Assembly: GCA_963920525.1 (NCBI GenBank)
Contig: OY986438.1
Coordinates: 75,562,136-75,626,135 of the forward strand
Origin: Dichetophora obliterata
Taxonomy: Eukaryota; Arthropoda; Insecta; Diptera; Sciomyzidae
DNA length: 64,000 nucleotides
Reading direction: 5' to 3'
This document shows positions 11,430 to 22,356 of this stretch, in pieces. A model generated the notes under the pieces. It had not been told where the DNA came from. It worked only from the letters and a program-made list of their open reading frames with translations, and searched no databases. The position numbers and the translations under genes were made by a program. Within the stretch, counting starts at the first letter, position 1. Every line of letters starts with the position of its first letter.

Positions 11430-11519
11430 CGGCGTGCCCTCCGTGTTAGATAATGTCGTATTTTTTATGACCTTTGGTTTTATTATTAAATAAACAAGTT
11501 AGCAAGCTTTAGGTCAGTT

Positions 11520-11600
11520 TTAATTATTTATTAATTATATCCAATATTTCGAACTCCTTCGGAGTTCATTATCAAGGATATTCACTGACTGATAGATGTC
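11520..11600 (-). other. Degenerate hammerhead-like hairpin, possibly from a Penelope-like element
   Basis: On the minus strand the order is ATATCC, TTGATAAT, a perfect 7-bp hairpin GAACTCC-GAA-GGAGTTC, GAAA, TATT, GGATAT. This follows the hammerhead layout of stem I, CTGATGA, stem II, GAAA, minimal stem III and the stem I partner. The first core box is degenerate, with C3 and G8 both changed, so activity is unlikely. Hammerhead motifs are known from Penelope-like retroelements; no coding part is seen here. Confidence 0.35.
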
Positions 11601-11695
11601 TCATTAATAACACAATTAAGATTTCATTGTTAAAATAAGCAATTTCATTGCTAAAGCATTTGATTCTGGCACATGCTTCTATACTACATGCTTCT

Positions 11696-11755
11696 AACAT
11701 AACAAAACATAACGTAACGTTACATAACATAACATAACATAAAATGCAATTATTT
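11696..11755. repeat. Short ACATA-type simple repeat
   Basis: Repeated AACATAAC units, including ACATAACATAACATAAC, with a central AACGTAACGTTACAT palindromic variant. No coding content. Confidence 0.8.
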
Positions 11756-11937
11756 TACAAGCATTTTACAAAGATATAGAATTATTTTTATACCAGTGTA
11801 CATGGGCGTCCACCGCCCACTTTCCCCCTATTAAATCAAAAAAGCCATAATTTTAAATTTACAAATTTTAAGAGAGAATCAAAAAGCTTTCTAAATTGTA
11901 GGTTGCGCTTAAATTTAGGGCTTTGATAACTTTGTGG

Positions 11938-12390
11938 GGCTGTGCAAATAATAGCCCAAGTAACAATCGCCCAAAACCCAAAAATGAACAATCACCCAAA
12001 AACAGTTGGGCGTTTGTTCATAATGTACAATCGCCAAAAAAACGATGAAATCTCCCAAAACTACGAACTTTCGCCCAAATCGTGAAATGAATAATCGCCC
12101 AAAAAAATTTGGGCGTGCGTTCATATTTTTGGGCGATTGTTCATTAAAAATTGGGGCATTTGTTCATTATAAACAATCGCCAAAAAATTTTTGACGGTTT
12201 TATGGGGAGGCTATGAAAAATCGCCCAAAAAATTAAAAATCGCCCAAAATTTCTTCATACAAAAAATGTGTGATTTTTTTGGCATTTTTAATTTTTAATT
12301 TTTTTTTGTGCGATTTTTAATTTTTTTGGGTGATTTTTCATTTCACTTTGGGTAATTTTTAATTTTTTTTTTTGGGCAATTTTTCATTAT
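11938..12390. repeat. TTGGGCGATT word cluster 1
   Basis: Dozens of short words built on GGGCGAT or its complement ATCGCCC, commonly joined as TTGGGCGATTGTTCATT or AATGAACAATCGCCCAAAA. They occur in both orientations with irregular spacing. The left edge reads GGCTGTGCAAATAATAGCCC, a variant of the edge word found in clusters 2 and 3. TTTTTGACGGTTTT is shared with cluster 2. It resembles a foldback element rather than a head-to-tail satellite. There is no coding capacity. Confidence 0.7.
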
Positions 12391-12479
12391 TATACTTGTT
12401 ACTTTTTACTTGGTGTTTTTTTTTTTAAATCGAAAATGCATTTTTTGAAATGTAATTTTGGTTAATTCAGGTAAAATGA

Positions 12480-12790
12480 TTAAATTATCACGGAATGGTG
12501 ATAACACCATCCACAAGGTAAAATCAATTTTTTATGGTATTTTTTACGATAAACTAATTTTCCCTTGTACGGAAAGTAGTTAATTCAAGCATACGAAGCC
12601 TGACTTAAATACTTAGGTTAATACTAAGTAAATATTTGCAAAAATTTTATTAAAAATCGCCGCGGCACTTTCTTCTTCCATCATTTAGGTAAATTAGTTA
12701 ATAGTTATTTGTAAAATTTTAGTTGCTATCACCATTTCGTACAAGGCAAATCAATTTTTTATGATCCACTACTATAAACACGACCTTAAT
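12480..12790. repeat. Short direct repeat ending AATCAATTTTTTATG
   Basis: AACACCATCCACAAGGTAAA near 12503 and TCACCATTTCGTACAAGGCA near 12727 are followed by the same AATCAATTTTTTATG text. CCCTTGTACGGAA near 12566 is also part of the hairpin at 28856-28902. Origin unknown; non-coding. Confidence 0.4.
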
Positions 12791-12835
12791 ATAAACATTT
12801 TTACAAGGAAGAATGCAAAACATTTGTTTGGTATT

Positions 12836-13015
12836 ATGACCGCTTAAAAAAAGTGGCATTATCCCAAATTTGGGTCCTCATATTAAGCGATCATATTCCC
12901 AAATTAAATTTTTGGTATTATGTCCAATTTTTTGAGGACATAATCCCAAATTGGAAATGTCCCTTGGGGCTATGTCCAAATTTAAAATTTGAGATTATGT
13001 CCCTTGTGTTGTGAC
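12836..13015. repeat. ATTATGTCC / CCCAAATTTGGG word cluster
   Basis: Repeated short words ATTATGTCC, GGACATAATCCCAAATT and CCCAAATTTGGG occur in both orientations, giving several nested small palindromes. The design resembles the TTGGGCGATT clusters but the vocabulary differs. No ORF. Confidence 0.5.
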
Positions 13016-13455
13016 TCATATCACAACTCCGTATCCCCAGCAATTATTCTGTTGTTAATGGCCAAGTGATGACAATGAAAACTGATCTACCGCAAAACCA
13101 ATTCGGAGGATCAGCGTTCATTGCATGGCAGCACTTTTTTATTTTTTTTTTATTTATTTATTCATGTAATATAAAGAAGCCTTGTTGACCAAAAATAAAT
13201 ATTACAGTGGTTGTTTTAGAGTACTTAGAACTACTATACAAGTTTATTAGTGTATGCTTTAAAACTACAAAATTAAAAAAATTAAAAAAGAAAAAGAAAA
13301 TTATACTATCTTTTACCAGTTTCAATAACAGCTTTCCAATTTCCAACTTATATAAAATTATATATTATTTTTGCAGTTAAAGTATAAGAAGATAAGAAAA
13401 TAAGAAAAATAAGACCCTTAGCGCAGCGACATATGTATTTAATAGTTATGAGTTC

Positions 13456-16296
13456 TTAAAGCACATTGTTATAAGCATATTGTGTAAGTTTTGCTCTAAA
13501 AGTATGAAGTTGTGCCGAAAAGTTTTTTAACGAGATAGGTAATTTGTTCCAACCGCGTGCAGAACGTATGAGAAAAGAACGTTCGAAAACAGACGACACA
13601 ATTTTAGGAATACGTATCTGTGGATTTCTTGTCGAGCGTGAAAACAAAAATCTACTCACTAGATAGTCTGGAAACCCCTTTTTAATTAATTTATAGAAAA
13701 AAAGTAATATTCTTATTTTAATGAAATCTCGAAAGGAACAATTTAAAAACTTAAGACACGTAAGTTGAGACATGATCACTCCATCGAATACCATAAACAA
13801 ATCGAACAATTTTATTAAAAATAATTTCAAACTTTTTGACATTGTAACCAACGGTTCCAGAATAGACTTCGATACAATAAGACAAACAAGACATAAGAAG
13901 AGAATGAGCAATATTATACTTCACGTGTAAAGGTAGATACAAATTTAGACTATAAAGTTTTCTTAACGTCAAGCCAATTCTAAAACCGAGTGCATCAATG
14001 TGGTGCTCAAAGCTCAATTTACTATCGAGGAGAACGCCAAGACATTTCATCCTGTCAACAAATTCAATCTTATTATTCAAGATGCTAATTTCGATTGAAG
14101 GAGTGTTAGACCTTGAAGGGTTAAATTTCATTGCTTTCGTTTTATTAGGGTTTAGAACTAACATATTAGCAGACATCCACATTGACAAGTTGGACAGATT
14201 GCAATTAATAACATTTTCAAGCACGTCATAAAACTGGCTTTCACCAGAAAACAGAATTTGAATGTCATCAGCAAAAACAAACATCTTACAAACATCATGA
14301 TCCACAACACTAACCACATCATTTAAATACATCATAAAAAGAATAGGGCCAAGGACAAAACCTTGCGGGACACCAGATATATTGTTCAGTGAACTCGATT
14401 CATACCCATTATAAGACACATACTGTTCACGATCACTTAGATACGATAACACTAACTTACAAGCAGAGTTCGAGAAGTTAAAGTGAAATTGAAGTTTATT
14501 TATTAAGTTAAAATAGTTAATCGTATCAAATGCTTTCGTTATGTCCAGAGAGACAAGAATGCTAATTTTGTTTTTATTTATATTATCTCTTATGGAGTCA
14601 GTAAGCCCAAGGAGAAGCGATGTAGTGCTGTAACCGTCTCTAAATCCAGATTGAACGTCATCTATTAGAGAGAATTGATTTGTATATTGCAAAATCTGTG
14701 ACTTCATAATACTTTCCACAACTTTCGAAAGTGCTGGCAGTATACTTACTGGCCTAAGATTATTGATAGAAGTAGATGAAGGGTTTTTTGGTATAGGCAC
14801 AACTCGAGCCTTTTTCCATGAACGCGGATAATGAGATCTAGCAAGAATACTATTAATCAAATGAAGAAGGTGATTCTGGATAAAAGGAAAAATCAGTTTT
14901 ACAAATCTGATAGAAATATTATCACAGCCCATAGAATTAGATTTAATACCAGAAAGGGCTTTTTCAAGGTCATCCAAATAAATATTTTTAAAAGAAAAAC
15001 AGTTTAGCACATCTTGGTTTGCGTCGAAGTCAAATATATCAGAATAATTTGAACTCTGGTGATTAAGAAAATGAAGGTTTATGGAGTCTGCATCATAATC
15101 TTCTATAATATTTGGTGAATTTAGGCAACCATTGTTTCTAAGCGTGTTCCACATTTGCTTGCTCTCTAGACCATCGAAAACACGAGTTCCAAATTGTATC
15201 TTAGCTTTACGAATAGCTGACTTTGCGCGATTTCTATACTTGCAAAAAATGTTCCAATTTATCGCAGTTTTTTCTTGCAAGTAAGCTTTAAAGGCAAGAT
15301 CGCGTAAAGACTTTGCGTAACTAATTGCCTTTGACTTAAGGTAATTATTTTGATATTTTTTAATTTAAAATTTAGTGATCGGAACAAAAGAAAAAGCTTC
15401 AGTCATTAATGCATTTAGAATAGAAAGTTGTTCATCCACATCGCATGTTAAGTATAAATCACTGAAATCAAAACTATTAAGAAACAAGGATAAATCATGG
15501 AAGTTAATATTATTATAGTTTCGATATTCAATGATTTCATACTCGCGAGACACAGGAAAGTCAATCGAAGCATATATTATCGCATGATTTGAAATAGCAG
15601 GCGAAAACATTTGTCCTGAAAGTTTTAATGCACTAATATCACTGATTAAAAAATAATCAATAAGTGATGTGGTTTTATTATGAACATCATAGTGACTAGG
15701 CATAGAATTATGCACCGAATGCAAATTACACCGTTGACACAAGGAACGCAGACACGCAGATTTGGAAACATCAAAAACATTATGATTAAAGTCGCCTACA
15801 ACAACAACATTCGAGTATTGCACAAACAAATCTGACATCAAGTCCTCAAAACAAACAATGTTCCCATATGGAAGATAGACAACTCCAACTAAAATTTTAT
15901 CAGTGTTATTGGAAATTTCAATGAATAATGATTCGCACACATTGTAGTCTTAAGACTTAAATATAACTTTAAATTTCAACTGTTTAGAAACGTAAAGACC
16001 AACACCGCCCCTCTTCTATCTGGTCGATCATTTCTACAAAACTCGTATCCCTGAATATCAACAGTCTGTGTAGAAATGTTCGGTTTTAACCATGTCTCAG
16101 ACACTCCAACTATGTCTAGAAAGCCTCCACTTAAAATACACTTTATTTCTTCAAGTTTAGTTGATGGTGAAGAAGGTTTAAGACTTTGTGAGTTAAAGTG
16201 ACCAATATTTAAATAATTTTTATGAGATGAGAGATTAAACTTTAACTCAGAATTGTCGCTCACAATGGGCCCTAAATTATTGTCAAACGACATCAT
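13456..16296 (-). pseudogene. LINE ORF2: endonuclease plus reverse transcriptase, broken
   Basis: The endonuclease begins at MMSFDNNLGPIV and continues with NIGHFNSQSLKPSS, DIVGVSETWLKP and VVVGDFNHNVFD. The RT region has RPVSILPALSKV, QSGFRDGYSTTSLLLG, LVSLDITKAFDTINY and SGVPQGFVLGPILF, with catalytic box FADDIQILFSG. The C-terminus has FSRSTRNPQIRIP and RSARGWNKLP. Defects: a one-base shift near 16010, an in-frame stop near 15950, a stop at 15365-15367 with the frame preserved on both sides, and a shift near 13775. It was a complete replication enzyme in the recent past. Copy B shares the same domain order. Confidence 0.85.
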
Positions 16297-16595
16297 AAGA
16301 AAAAGAGGAAAAGGAAAACTGTACTAAAACTGGTAAAAAAGTCATGACTTAATATCTAAGAAAGCTATATAATTCAAAATAAAAAAAAAACAAAATATGC
16401 AAAATAAAATTTCAGATTTATCTAATTATGCAATTAACAGTCGATCAAGATTAATAGGATAAGAATTATTTGCTGAGTATTTCAAAAAGCAAAAATATAA
16501 GTTTCAAAGAAAAAATAAAAATTTAAAGAAGAATTAGAATCAAAGTATATAGTAAAAAAGAAAATATAAATATGGCTATAAATACGGCTGTGCAA

Positions 16596-17540
16596 TTATT
16601 GTCCTGGTGAGAAGGGGCCTGAGACAGCGACAGGTGAGCTTGGAGCAGCACGGGTAGGCAAAAATTCAGCACTGGTAAACATTGATGAGCACTGCTGCAT
16701 ATTGCAAATTTCTTCATTGCCATTTAGCGTGGTAATCCTCGATTTAGGTGTATCAGAGTTTATTAGTTGGAATTTTTTTATTTTGCTCTCTTTTAATAGT
16801 TTTCGGCAGATGTAATTTAGTTTGCTCGCAGTCGGAGTATAGTGCTCATTTAAGTAGACCCTAGAGCGTATGTTACCTCCCATAACTTCACAAAGCATTA
16901 GTTTTTTGTGCTTAAAATATTGGGACAATATATTACCACGTAGTCGTACAATATTCAGCTTGACGAGTATTGCCGTTTGATGGTTGATGTAGACACATTG
17001 AATGATGTCATTCTCGGTAACGTCGACTTTAAGAAACTTAGACAATTGCAGCACCGGCTGATATAAATCTGCCATACCAGATGGCAAGCCATTAATGACG
17101 ATATCAGCGCGATTCATCCTGCGATGAAGAACGTTGTTCTCAGTTTCCAGGTCTTTAATTTTTTCCTTTACCTCAGTATCTAATATTTTTATAAGATTGT
17201 TAGAATGCACGATGTCCGATTTGACCTCCATTAGTTTTGTTGACCACTCTGCTTGTATGTTATCAATAGCTGAAACGAACCATTGCTTCATGTCCGCGAA
17301 GCTTTCGCGGAATTCGGTACGAAGGGCTGCTATACCATCATCGCGAGCCGGAGGGTTTTCAGTGCAGGATTTGCATGTAAAGGAAAACATACGATTTTTT
17401 AATAGAAACCCATACTGCTCCTGAGTAACATCGACGCATGATATATGGAACCAGTTACCGCAGACTCCACATCCAACGCTAGGCATTTGCTTTCCGACAT
17501 TTTTGTTGCATTCTTTGCAATTGTAAGATTTAGGAGCCAT
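16596..17540 (-). CDS. LINE ORF1 protein with PHD-type zinc finger
   Basis: An open frame of 314 codons from ATG 17540 (MAPKSYNCKECNK). The frame extends upstream to 17633, but that segment is hydrophobic and looks like fortuitous 5' leader. The N-terminus carries paired cysteines CKEC, CGVC, HISC and CKSC in C4HC3 order, a PHD-like finger. A coiled-coil-like middle follows (VKEKIKDLETENNVLHRRMN). The second half has GLPSGMADLYQP, VNHQTAILVKL-type and MGGNIRSRVYLNEHYTP blocks, resembling nucleic-acid-binding ORF1 cores. In LINEs this protein binds the RNA and assists target-primed integration. Copy B retains about half of it. The frame is intact although ORF2 is not. Confidence 0.75.
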   Translation of the reverse strand: MAPKSYNCKECNKNVGKQMPSVGCGVCGNWFHISCVDVTQEQYGFLLKNRMFSFTCKSCTENPPARDDGIAALRTEFRESFADMKQWFVSAIDNIQAEWSTKLMEVKSDIVHSNNLIKILDTEVKEKIKDLETENNVLHRRMNRADIVINGLPSGMADLYQPVLQLSKFLKVDVTENDIIQCVYINHQTAILVKLNIVRLRGNILSQYFKHKKLMLCEVMGGNIRSRVYLNEHYTPTASKLNYICRKLLKESKIKKFQLINSDTPKSRITTLNGNEEICNMQQCSSMFTSAEFLPTRAAPSSPVAVSGPFSPGQ

Positions 17541-17660
17541 TTTAAGCGCGCAGCAAACAAAGACAACCAAACCACCAAACGCAAACAGCAACAAACGCAA
17601 TAACAGCAACAGCGATAATAACCGTAAACTCAAGTTTTTTCCTTTTTACTTTTGTGTTCA

Positions 17661-18667
17661 GAGCGAGGCAAACTTTATTTTATAAATAAAGGCTAGTTAT
17701 GTGTTATAAATTAAGGAACTTTTAATATCCACGAAACCACCAATTCTTTATTAACAATGTTTTGATAATATCAGAATTGTTTTACTTTTTTAAATAAAGT
17801 TAAAGAGACTTGATCGACGGCTAACAATTTCACGTTCTACTCTCAATATTATTTAAGTCAATGCCAAGGCCGGTTAAAACAGAATAAGAATGAAATAAAC
17901 ACTGACGCCAGTTGGGCGATCAGCTTTCATGCTAAACACTGACGCCAGTTGGGCGATCAGCTTTCATGCTAAACAGTAAGAGTCATTCAGTCAAACAGTT
18001 TACTTCTGTGCGGCTAGTGCCAAAAAAGCTTACAATGAATTTTCGGCACGAGTCAACCAACTTAGAGGTAATATAATTTAAATTGTATTTTATTGTTGTA
18101 ATTAGCGTACATACATTTTGGCTATGCGAATAAAGTAGAATAATAATTTATCGTTAATCTTTAAGAGAATTGGTAGGTGGTATTTAACTGTGAATATAAG
18201 TAGTTGTGAGTCGTTTGTGAAAATAAAAAGTATACAGTCACTATTGTGACCAACAGGAGAATTCCAAACAAAAGCGTTCTTTTTCTTGCCTAAATAAAAC
18301 GAAGGACCCGAGGACTCTTCATTCTCTCGAAGCTGCATCAACATAAAAAACTACGGTGAGTATAACTAAGATAATTTTCCGGCATAGCGCACCATGCCTA
18401 TTAGAATAAGGTGAGCGACTATAACTAGGATTTGGGATGAGTTCCCGGTCTGGCCAGTAGGGCCTTAGACGAGCGATAGAATCTACGCGCATCCAGGTGG
18501 GAGGATGCAACACTTGGGGCTGTCCCTGCACCGGCCGCAGGCCACTTATTAAAAAAAATAATTATATCCAGAAGTACTGTAGACAGCGAAGACGGTGTTG
18601 GACTTACTGAGGGTTGTAATCCCTCAGCAGCGGCCAAAGGCCGCCTATTAAAAAGAGAAAACTAAGT
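17661..18667. other. Unassigned non-coding interval between two LINEs
   Basis: No gene recognised. It contains the 37-bp tandem duplication described separately. A GC-richer tract at 18440-18655 holds two similar motifs, CGGCCGCAGGCCACTTATTA near 18531 and CGGCCAAAGGCCGCCTATTA near 18632. GTGAGTATAACTA and GTGAGCGACTATAACTA near 18356 and 18411 are also a short duplication. It could be an old LTR or leader fragment; I cannot place it. Confidence 0.4.
17897..17974. repeat. Perfect tandem duplication of a 37-bp unit
   Basis: The unit beginning AAACACTGACGCCAGTTGGG and ending CTTTCATGCT occurs twice head to tail (17897-17933 and 17934-17970) and is followed by a third partial AAACA. The copies look identical. 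Confidence 0.85.
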
Positions 18668-19222
18668 TGTCAAAATTTCTTCATACAAAGTTGGGTAATT
18701 TTTAATTTTTTTTTTTTTTTTTGGCGATTTTTCATTTTACTTTTGGGTGATTTTTAATTTTTTTTGTGCGATTTTTAATTTTTTTTTTTTTGGGGCCATT
18801 TTTCATTAAGTCGATTTTTTTGGCGATTTTTCATAGTGCCTGTTTTCGGCGAATATTCGCACAGACTAGTACGAAAATGAACGATCGCCCAAAACAGGCA
18901 CTTTGAAAAATAGCCAAAAAAAAAATCGCCTAAATGAAAAATGGCCCAAAAAATAAAATGGAAAATCGCCCAAAAAAATTAAAAATCACCCAAAAGTAAA
19001 TGAAAAATCGCCCAAAAAAGAAAAATTAAAAATCGCAAAAAAGCGATGAAAAATTTTGACGGTTTTTTGGGTGATCGTTCATTTTTGTACTTTAGGGCGA
19101 TTGTAACTTGGGCGATTATTCGCACAGCCGTATTAGTCTTTGCGAATATTCGCCCAAGCTGCAATTATCCAAATTTTTTTGGGTGATTGTTCATTTTGGC
19201 TTGGGCGATTATTCGCACAGCA
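18668..19222. repeat. TTGGGCGATT word cluster 2
   Basis: Same vocabulary as clusters 1 and 3: AATCGCCCAAA, TTGGGTGATTTTTAATT and TGAACGATCGCCC in both orientations, plus TTCTTCATACAAA shared with cluster 1. The edge word GGGCGATTATTCGCACAGC occurs at about 19109 and again at 19203. Copy B of the CR1-like LINE starts directly after it, and cluster 3 begins soon after the LINE ends. One larger cluster may therefore have been split by the LINE. Confidence 0.7.
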
Positions 19223-19228
19223 GTATTA

Positions 19229-19640
19229 GTCTATAATTGTCCTTGGTCTTGCAAGGAGTGTAAAGCTAATCCGATGACTCAAGAAAACTCCATAGCGGCA
19301 CTGAATTCTGGACTCCGAGAGCTGCGTGAGGGTATAACTGATATGAAGCAGGATTTCACTAATCTTATAGAGGATGTGAATTTGGAACTTTCTTCTACAG
19401 TAAAAGAGCTGAAATCGGATATGGAGCATTGCCATCAACTCATTACGCTTGTCGACGCTACTGCCACCAAAAAAATAGAAGAACTGGAATTTGTTTGCAG
19501 CGCAGGCTCAATCATACCGACATCATTGTCAGCGACTTGCCGTCTGGTATGGAAAATTTGTATGAACCTGCTAAGGCCCTTGAATTATTTTTTAAACTTC
19601 CTGCAACCGAACACGACATTCAGCAATGCTGCTACATTCA
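19229..19640 (+). pseudogene. LINE copy B ORF1, first half
   Basis: The frame reads CPWSCKECKANPMTQENS, then LRELREGITDMKQDFTNLIE and KELKSDMEHCHQLI, matching the post-finger and coiled-coil part of copy A ORF1. A frameshift follows near 19490, and the frame continues as RRLNHTDIIVSDLPSGMENL. The PHD finger is largely lost by 5' truncation. The segment ends at TGCTACATTCA, the left target duplication of the inserted RTE. Confidence 0.7.
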
Positions 19641-21809
19641 CAGTCGGAAAGTTCAGCCTCCACGACAACTCCTCCGATAACGGAATGAGGCTGATTAACT
19701 TCGCCGCAGCACGAAACATGATCGTAAGTAGCACTAGATTCAAGCATCTCAATATTCATAAAGCCACGTGGATGTCCCCTGATCAAAACACCAAAAATCA
19801 AATTGATCACGTTTTGATCGACGGAAGGCACACTTCCAGTGTATTGGATGTACGCACGATCCGTGGTGCAAACATTGACTCGGATCACTATCTTGTTGCA
19901 GCCAAGATCCGTACACGTCTGTGCGCAGCTAAGAATACACGCAACCCTACACAGAGAAAGCTAGACGTCGAAAAGTTGCAATCAAAACAGACAGCCCATG
20001 CTTTCGCCACTCGACTCTCACTCCTGCTTCAAAGCACTCCTCCAATCGATGAGAAGATTGAGATGTATGGTGACAGGAATGAGGCCCGAAATTTTTTCCA
20101 AAAAATAAGACGCCTTGCCGATGGTTTTAAAACCGGAGCCTCTTCCTGCAATGATGAAAACGGGAATCTAGTGACAGATGTCCCGAGTACACTGACGTTA
20201 TGGAGGGAACACTACTCTAAGCTTCTAAATGGCGACACTAACAATACCGCCAATAGAGATGATATTCCGGAAACCTTAATTGCTGATGACAGCGTCAAGG
20301 TTCCGCTGTCCGACTTTGATGAAGTTCTGACAGCTATAGCTCAGCTTAAAAATAACAAAGCCGCGGGAGCTGATGGCTTACCTGCTGAGCTGTTTAAGAA
20401 CGGAGGCGAAGCTCTTCTTAAATGCATTCACGAGCTTCTATGCAGAATATGGTCGGAAGAATGCATTCCGAACGATTGGAATCTCAGTGTGCTCTGCCCA
20501 ATCCACAAGAAAGGCGATCCCACTATCTGTGCCAATTACCGTGGGATAAGCCTTCCTAATATCGCATATAAGGTCCTGTCGAGCGTTTTATGTGAAAGAT
20601 TGAAGCCCATTGTAAACGAACTGATCGGACCTTATCAGTGTGGCTTCAGACCTGGAAAGTCCACCATCGACCAGATTTTCACGCTACGACAAATCTTGGA
20701 GAAGACTCAAGAAAAACAAGTCGACACCCACCATCTTTTTGTCAACTACAAAGCCGTCTTCGACAGCCCAATAAGGAAGCACCTGTACTCCACCATGTCT
20801 GAATTTGGTATTCCTGCAAAACTAATACGACTTTGCATGATGACACTGAGCAACACCAGCAGCGCAGTTAAAATCGGGAAGGACCTCTCCCCACCATTTA
20901 TTACCAAACGAGGTTTCAGACAAGGTGATTCCTTATCGTGCGACTTTTTCAACCTAATGATGGAAAATATCATCCGAGTTGCTGATCTGAGACGTAGTGG
21001 CACAATATTCTAAAAGAGTGTTTGATTGCGTATGCTGATGACATCGATATCATTGGTCATAATACGCGCGAAGTCAGTGCAGCATTTTCCAGATTAGAAA
21101 GAGAGTCAAGTCGAATGGGTCTGGCAGTGAATGCAGATAAGACGAAATACTTGGTGTCAACAAACAAACAGTCCCGGCGTCTTGGAACCCATGTTACAGT
21201 TGACAATACCTTCTTCGAGGTTGTGAAGGACTTCGTTTATCTGGGATCCAGCATAAACTCAACCAACGACATCAGCATTGAGATCAAGCGAAGAATAACT
21301 CTTGCCAACAGGTGTTACTTTGGGCTCAGTAGGCAATTGAGAAGCAGAGCCATCTCTCGACGAACGAAAATCACGCTCGCTTATCATGCCCGTCCTACTT
21401 TATGCATCGCAAACCTGGACGCTGAGCAGTTCAGATGAAAAGACTTTAGGAAAAGACTCACCGATCTGCGTCAATGGTGAGTACCGAATACGGTGGAATG
21501 ATGAACTGTATGAGCTGTACGCTGACATCGACATAGTCAAGCGCATTAAAATCGAGCGGCTTCGCTGGCTTGGTCATGTTCAGCGCATGAAAGACGATGC
21601 TCCAGTGAAGAAAACATTCCCCGGGAATTACCCAGCGGCGTTTAAGGCAGAAGAGGACGACCGCATCTTCGTTGGAAAGACCAAGTAGAGGACAACCTGA
21701 CGAAGCTTGGAATTTCAAACTGGCGCCAGCAAGCGAAAGACAGAAATGGCTGGCGCAAATTCTTAGATGAGGCCAAGACCGACATACGGTGTTAGCGCCA
21801 ACTAAGCAA
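19641..21809 (+). mobile_element. RTE-type LINE, copy 2, 5' truncated
   Basis: Inserted into ORF1 of LINE copy B, with flanking GCTACATTCA at 19631-19640 and again at 21810-21819. The insert starts within the endonuclease (TCGGAAAGTTCAGCC, matching copy 1 near 3037) and ends CGCCAACTAAGCAAG. Relative to copy 1 it lacks about 260 bp between endonuclease and RT, and it has small deletions in the RT and C-terminus. Confidence 0.85.
19644..21688 (+). pseudogene. RTE copy 2 endonuclease remnant and reverse transcriptase
   Basis: An unusually long open stretch runs through the endonuclease end, with intact DSDHYLVAAKIR (the SDH box). It joins by an internal deletion (CCAATCGATGAGAAGATTG) to the RT. 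RT blocks are GADGLPAELFKNGGEALLKC, CPIHKKGDPTICANYRGISL and GFRQGDSLSCDFFN. A stop occurs near 21011, before the catalytic AYADDIDIIG at about 21030. The C-terminal part is frameshifted near 21378 and 21450 and ends in altered text near 21620-21688. It cannot make a working enzyme. Confidence 0.8.
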
Positions 21810-21820
21810 GCTACATTCAG

Positions 21821-22078
21821 AGTATGAAGGCACTACTTATAAAGTTCTGCAATCTGATCGGTGGAGAAGTCCAGTCTAGAATTTACTTCAATGATCATTA
21901 CACACCAGCTAGCAAGCTCAACTACATGTGTAGAGGGCTATTAAAGAATGGAAGAATAAAAATATATACATTTTTAAATGTTGATATTCCTAAATCTAAA
22001 ACCATATTAAATAATGGCACTGAGAGAGAATTCAACATACAGGAAAGCTCTAATTTTTTGATTAAAAATTTGTGGTGA
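21821..22078 (+). pseudogene. LINE copy B ORF1, second half
   Basis: The frame reads KFCNLIGGEVQSRIYFNDHY, then TPASKLNYMCRGLLKNGRIK and DIPKSKTILNNGT. This parallels copy A MGGNIRSRVYLNEHYTP and KLNYICRKLLKESKIK. It continues the piece at 19229-19640 across the RTE insertion, though about 25 residues present in copy A are missing. It ends in a stop at 22076-22078. Confidence 0.7.
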
Positions 22079-22356
22079 CTGACTTTTGTATTATTATTTT
22101 TTCTTTTTCCATTTGTTAGTAGCATTCTATAATAATTCTAAAATTATCATAATTTCAGTTTTTGTTTCAGTTCTTCTTTTTTTGGATTTTTTTTTAATTA
22201 TAGTAATCAATTAATCGCACTGATCGACATTTAATGGAATTTGAATTTAATTGAAAGATTGTAAAAATTTTTTATCGGCTTATCTGAGCATATAAAATGT
22301 TTTTTTCTTTTTATTACATTAGCTTCTCTAAATTAATTTTTTACTTCTTTTTCAAT

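Larger units (their letters stand above)
13135..17660 (-). mobile_element. CR1/Kiri-like non-LTR retrotransposon, copy A
   Basis: A nearly full-length LINE on the minus strand. ORF1 with a PHD-type finger (17540-16596) is followed by a 300-bp spacer and a broken ORF2 with endonuclease and reverse transcriptase (16296-13456). The 3' end is a short untranslated region finishing in a TAAA/A-rich tail at 13163-13135. The same tail type closes copy B at 28854 and a short fragment at 32826-32887. The clade is inferred from the PHD-containing ORF1 and the RT style. The 5' end is approximate and no target duplication was resolved. Confidence 0.75.

Noticed and set aside
11938..12390. CRISPR array
   Set aside because: Repeats are irregular, occur in both orientations and lack uniform spacers; the window is eukaryotic.
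18319..18637. Short overlapping minus frames of about 70 codons
   Set aside because: No conserved motif; likely chance frames in a slightly GC-richer tract.
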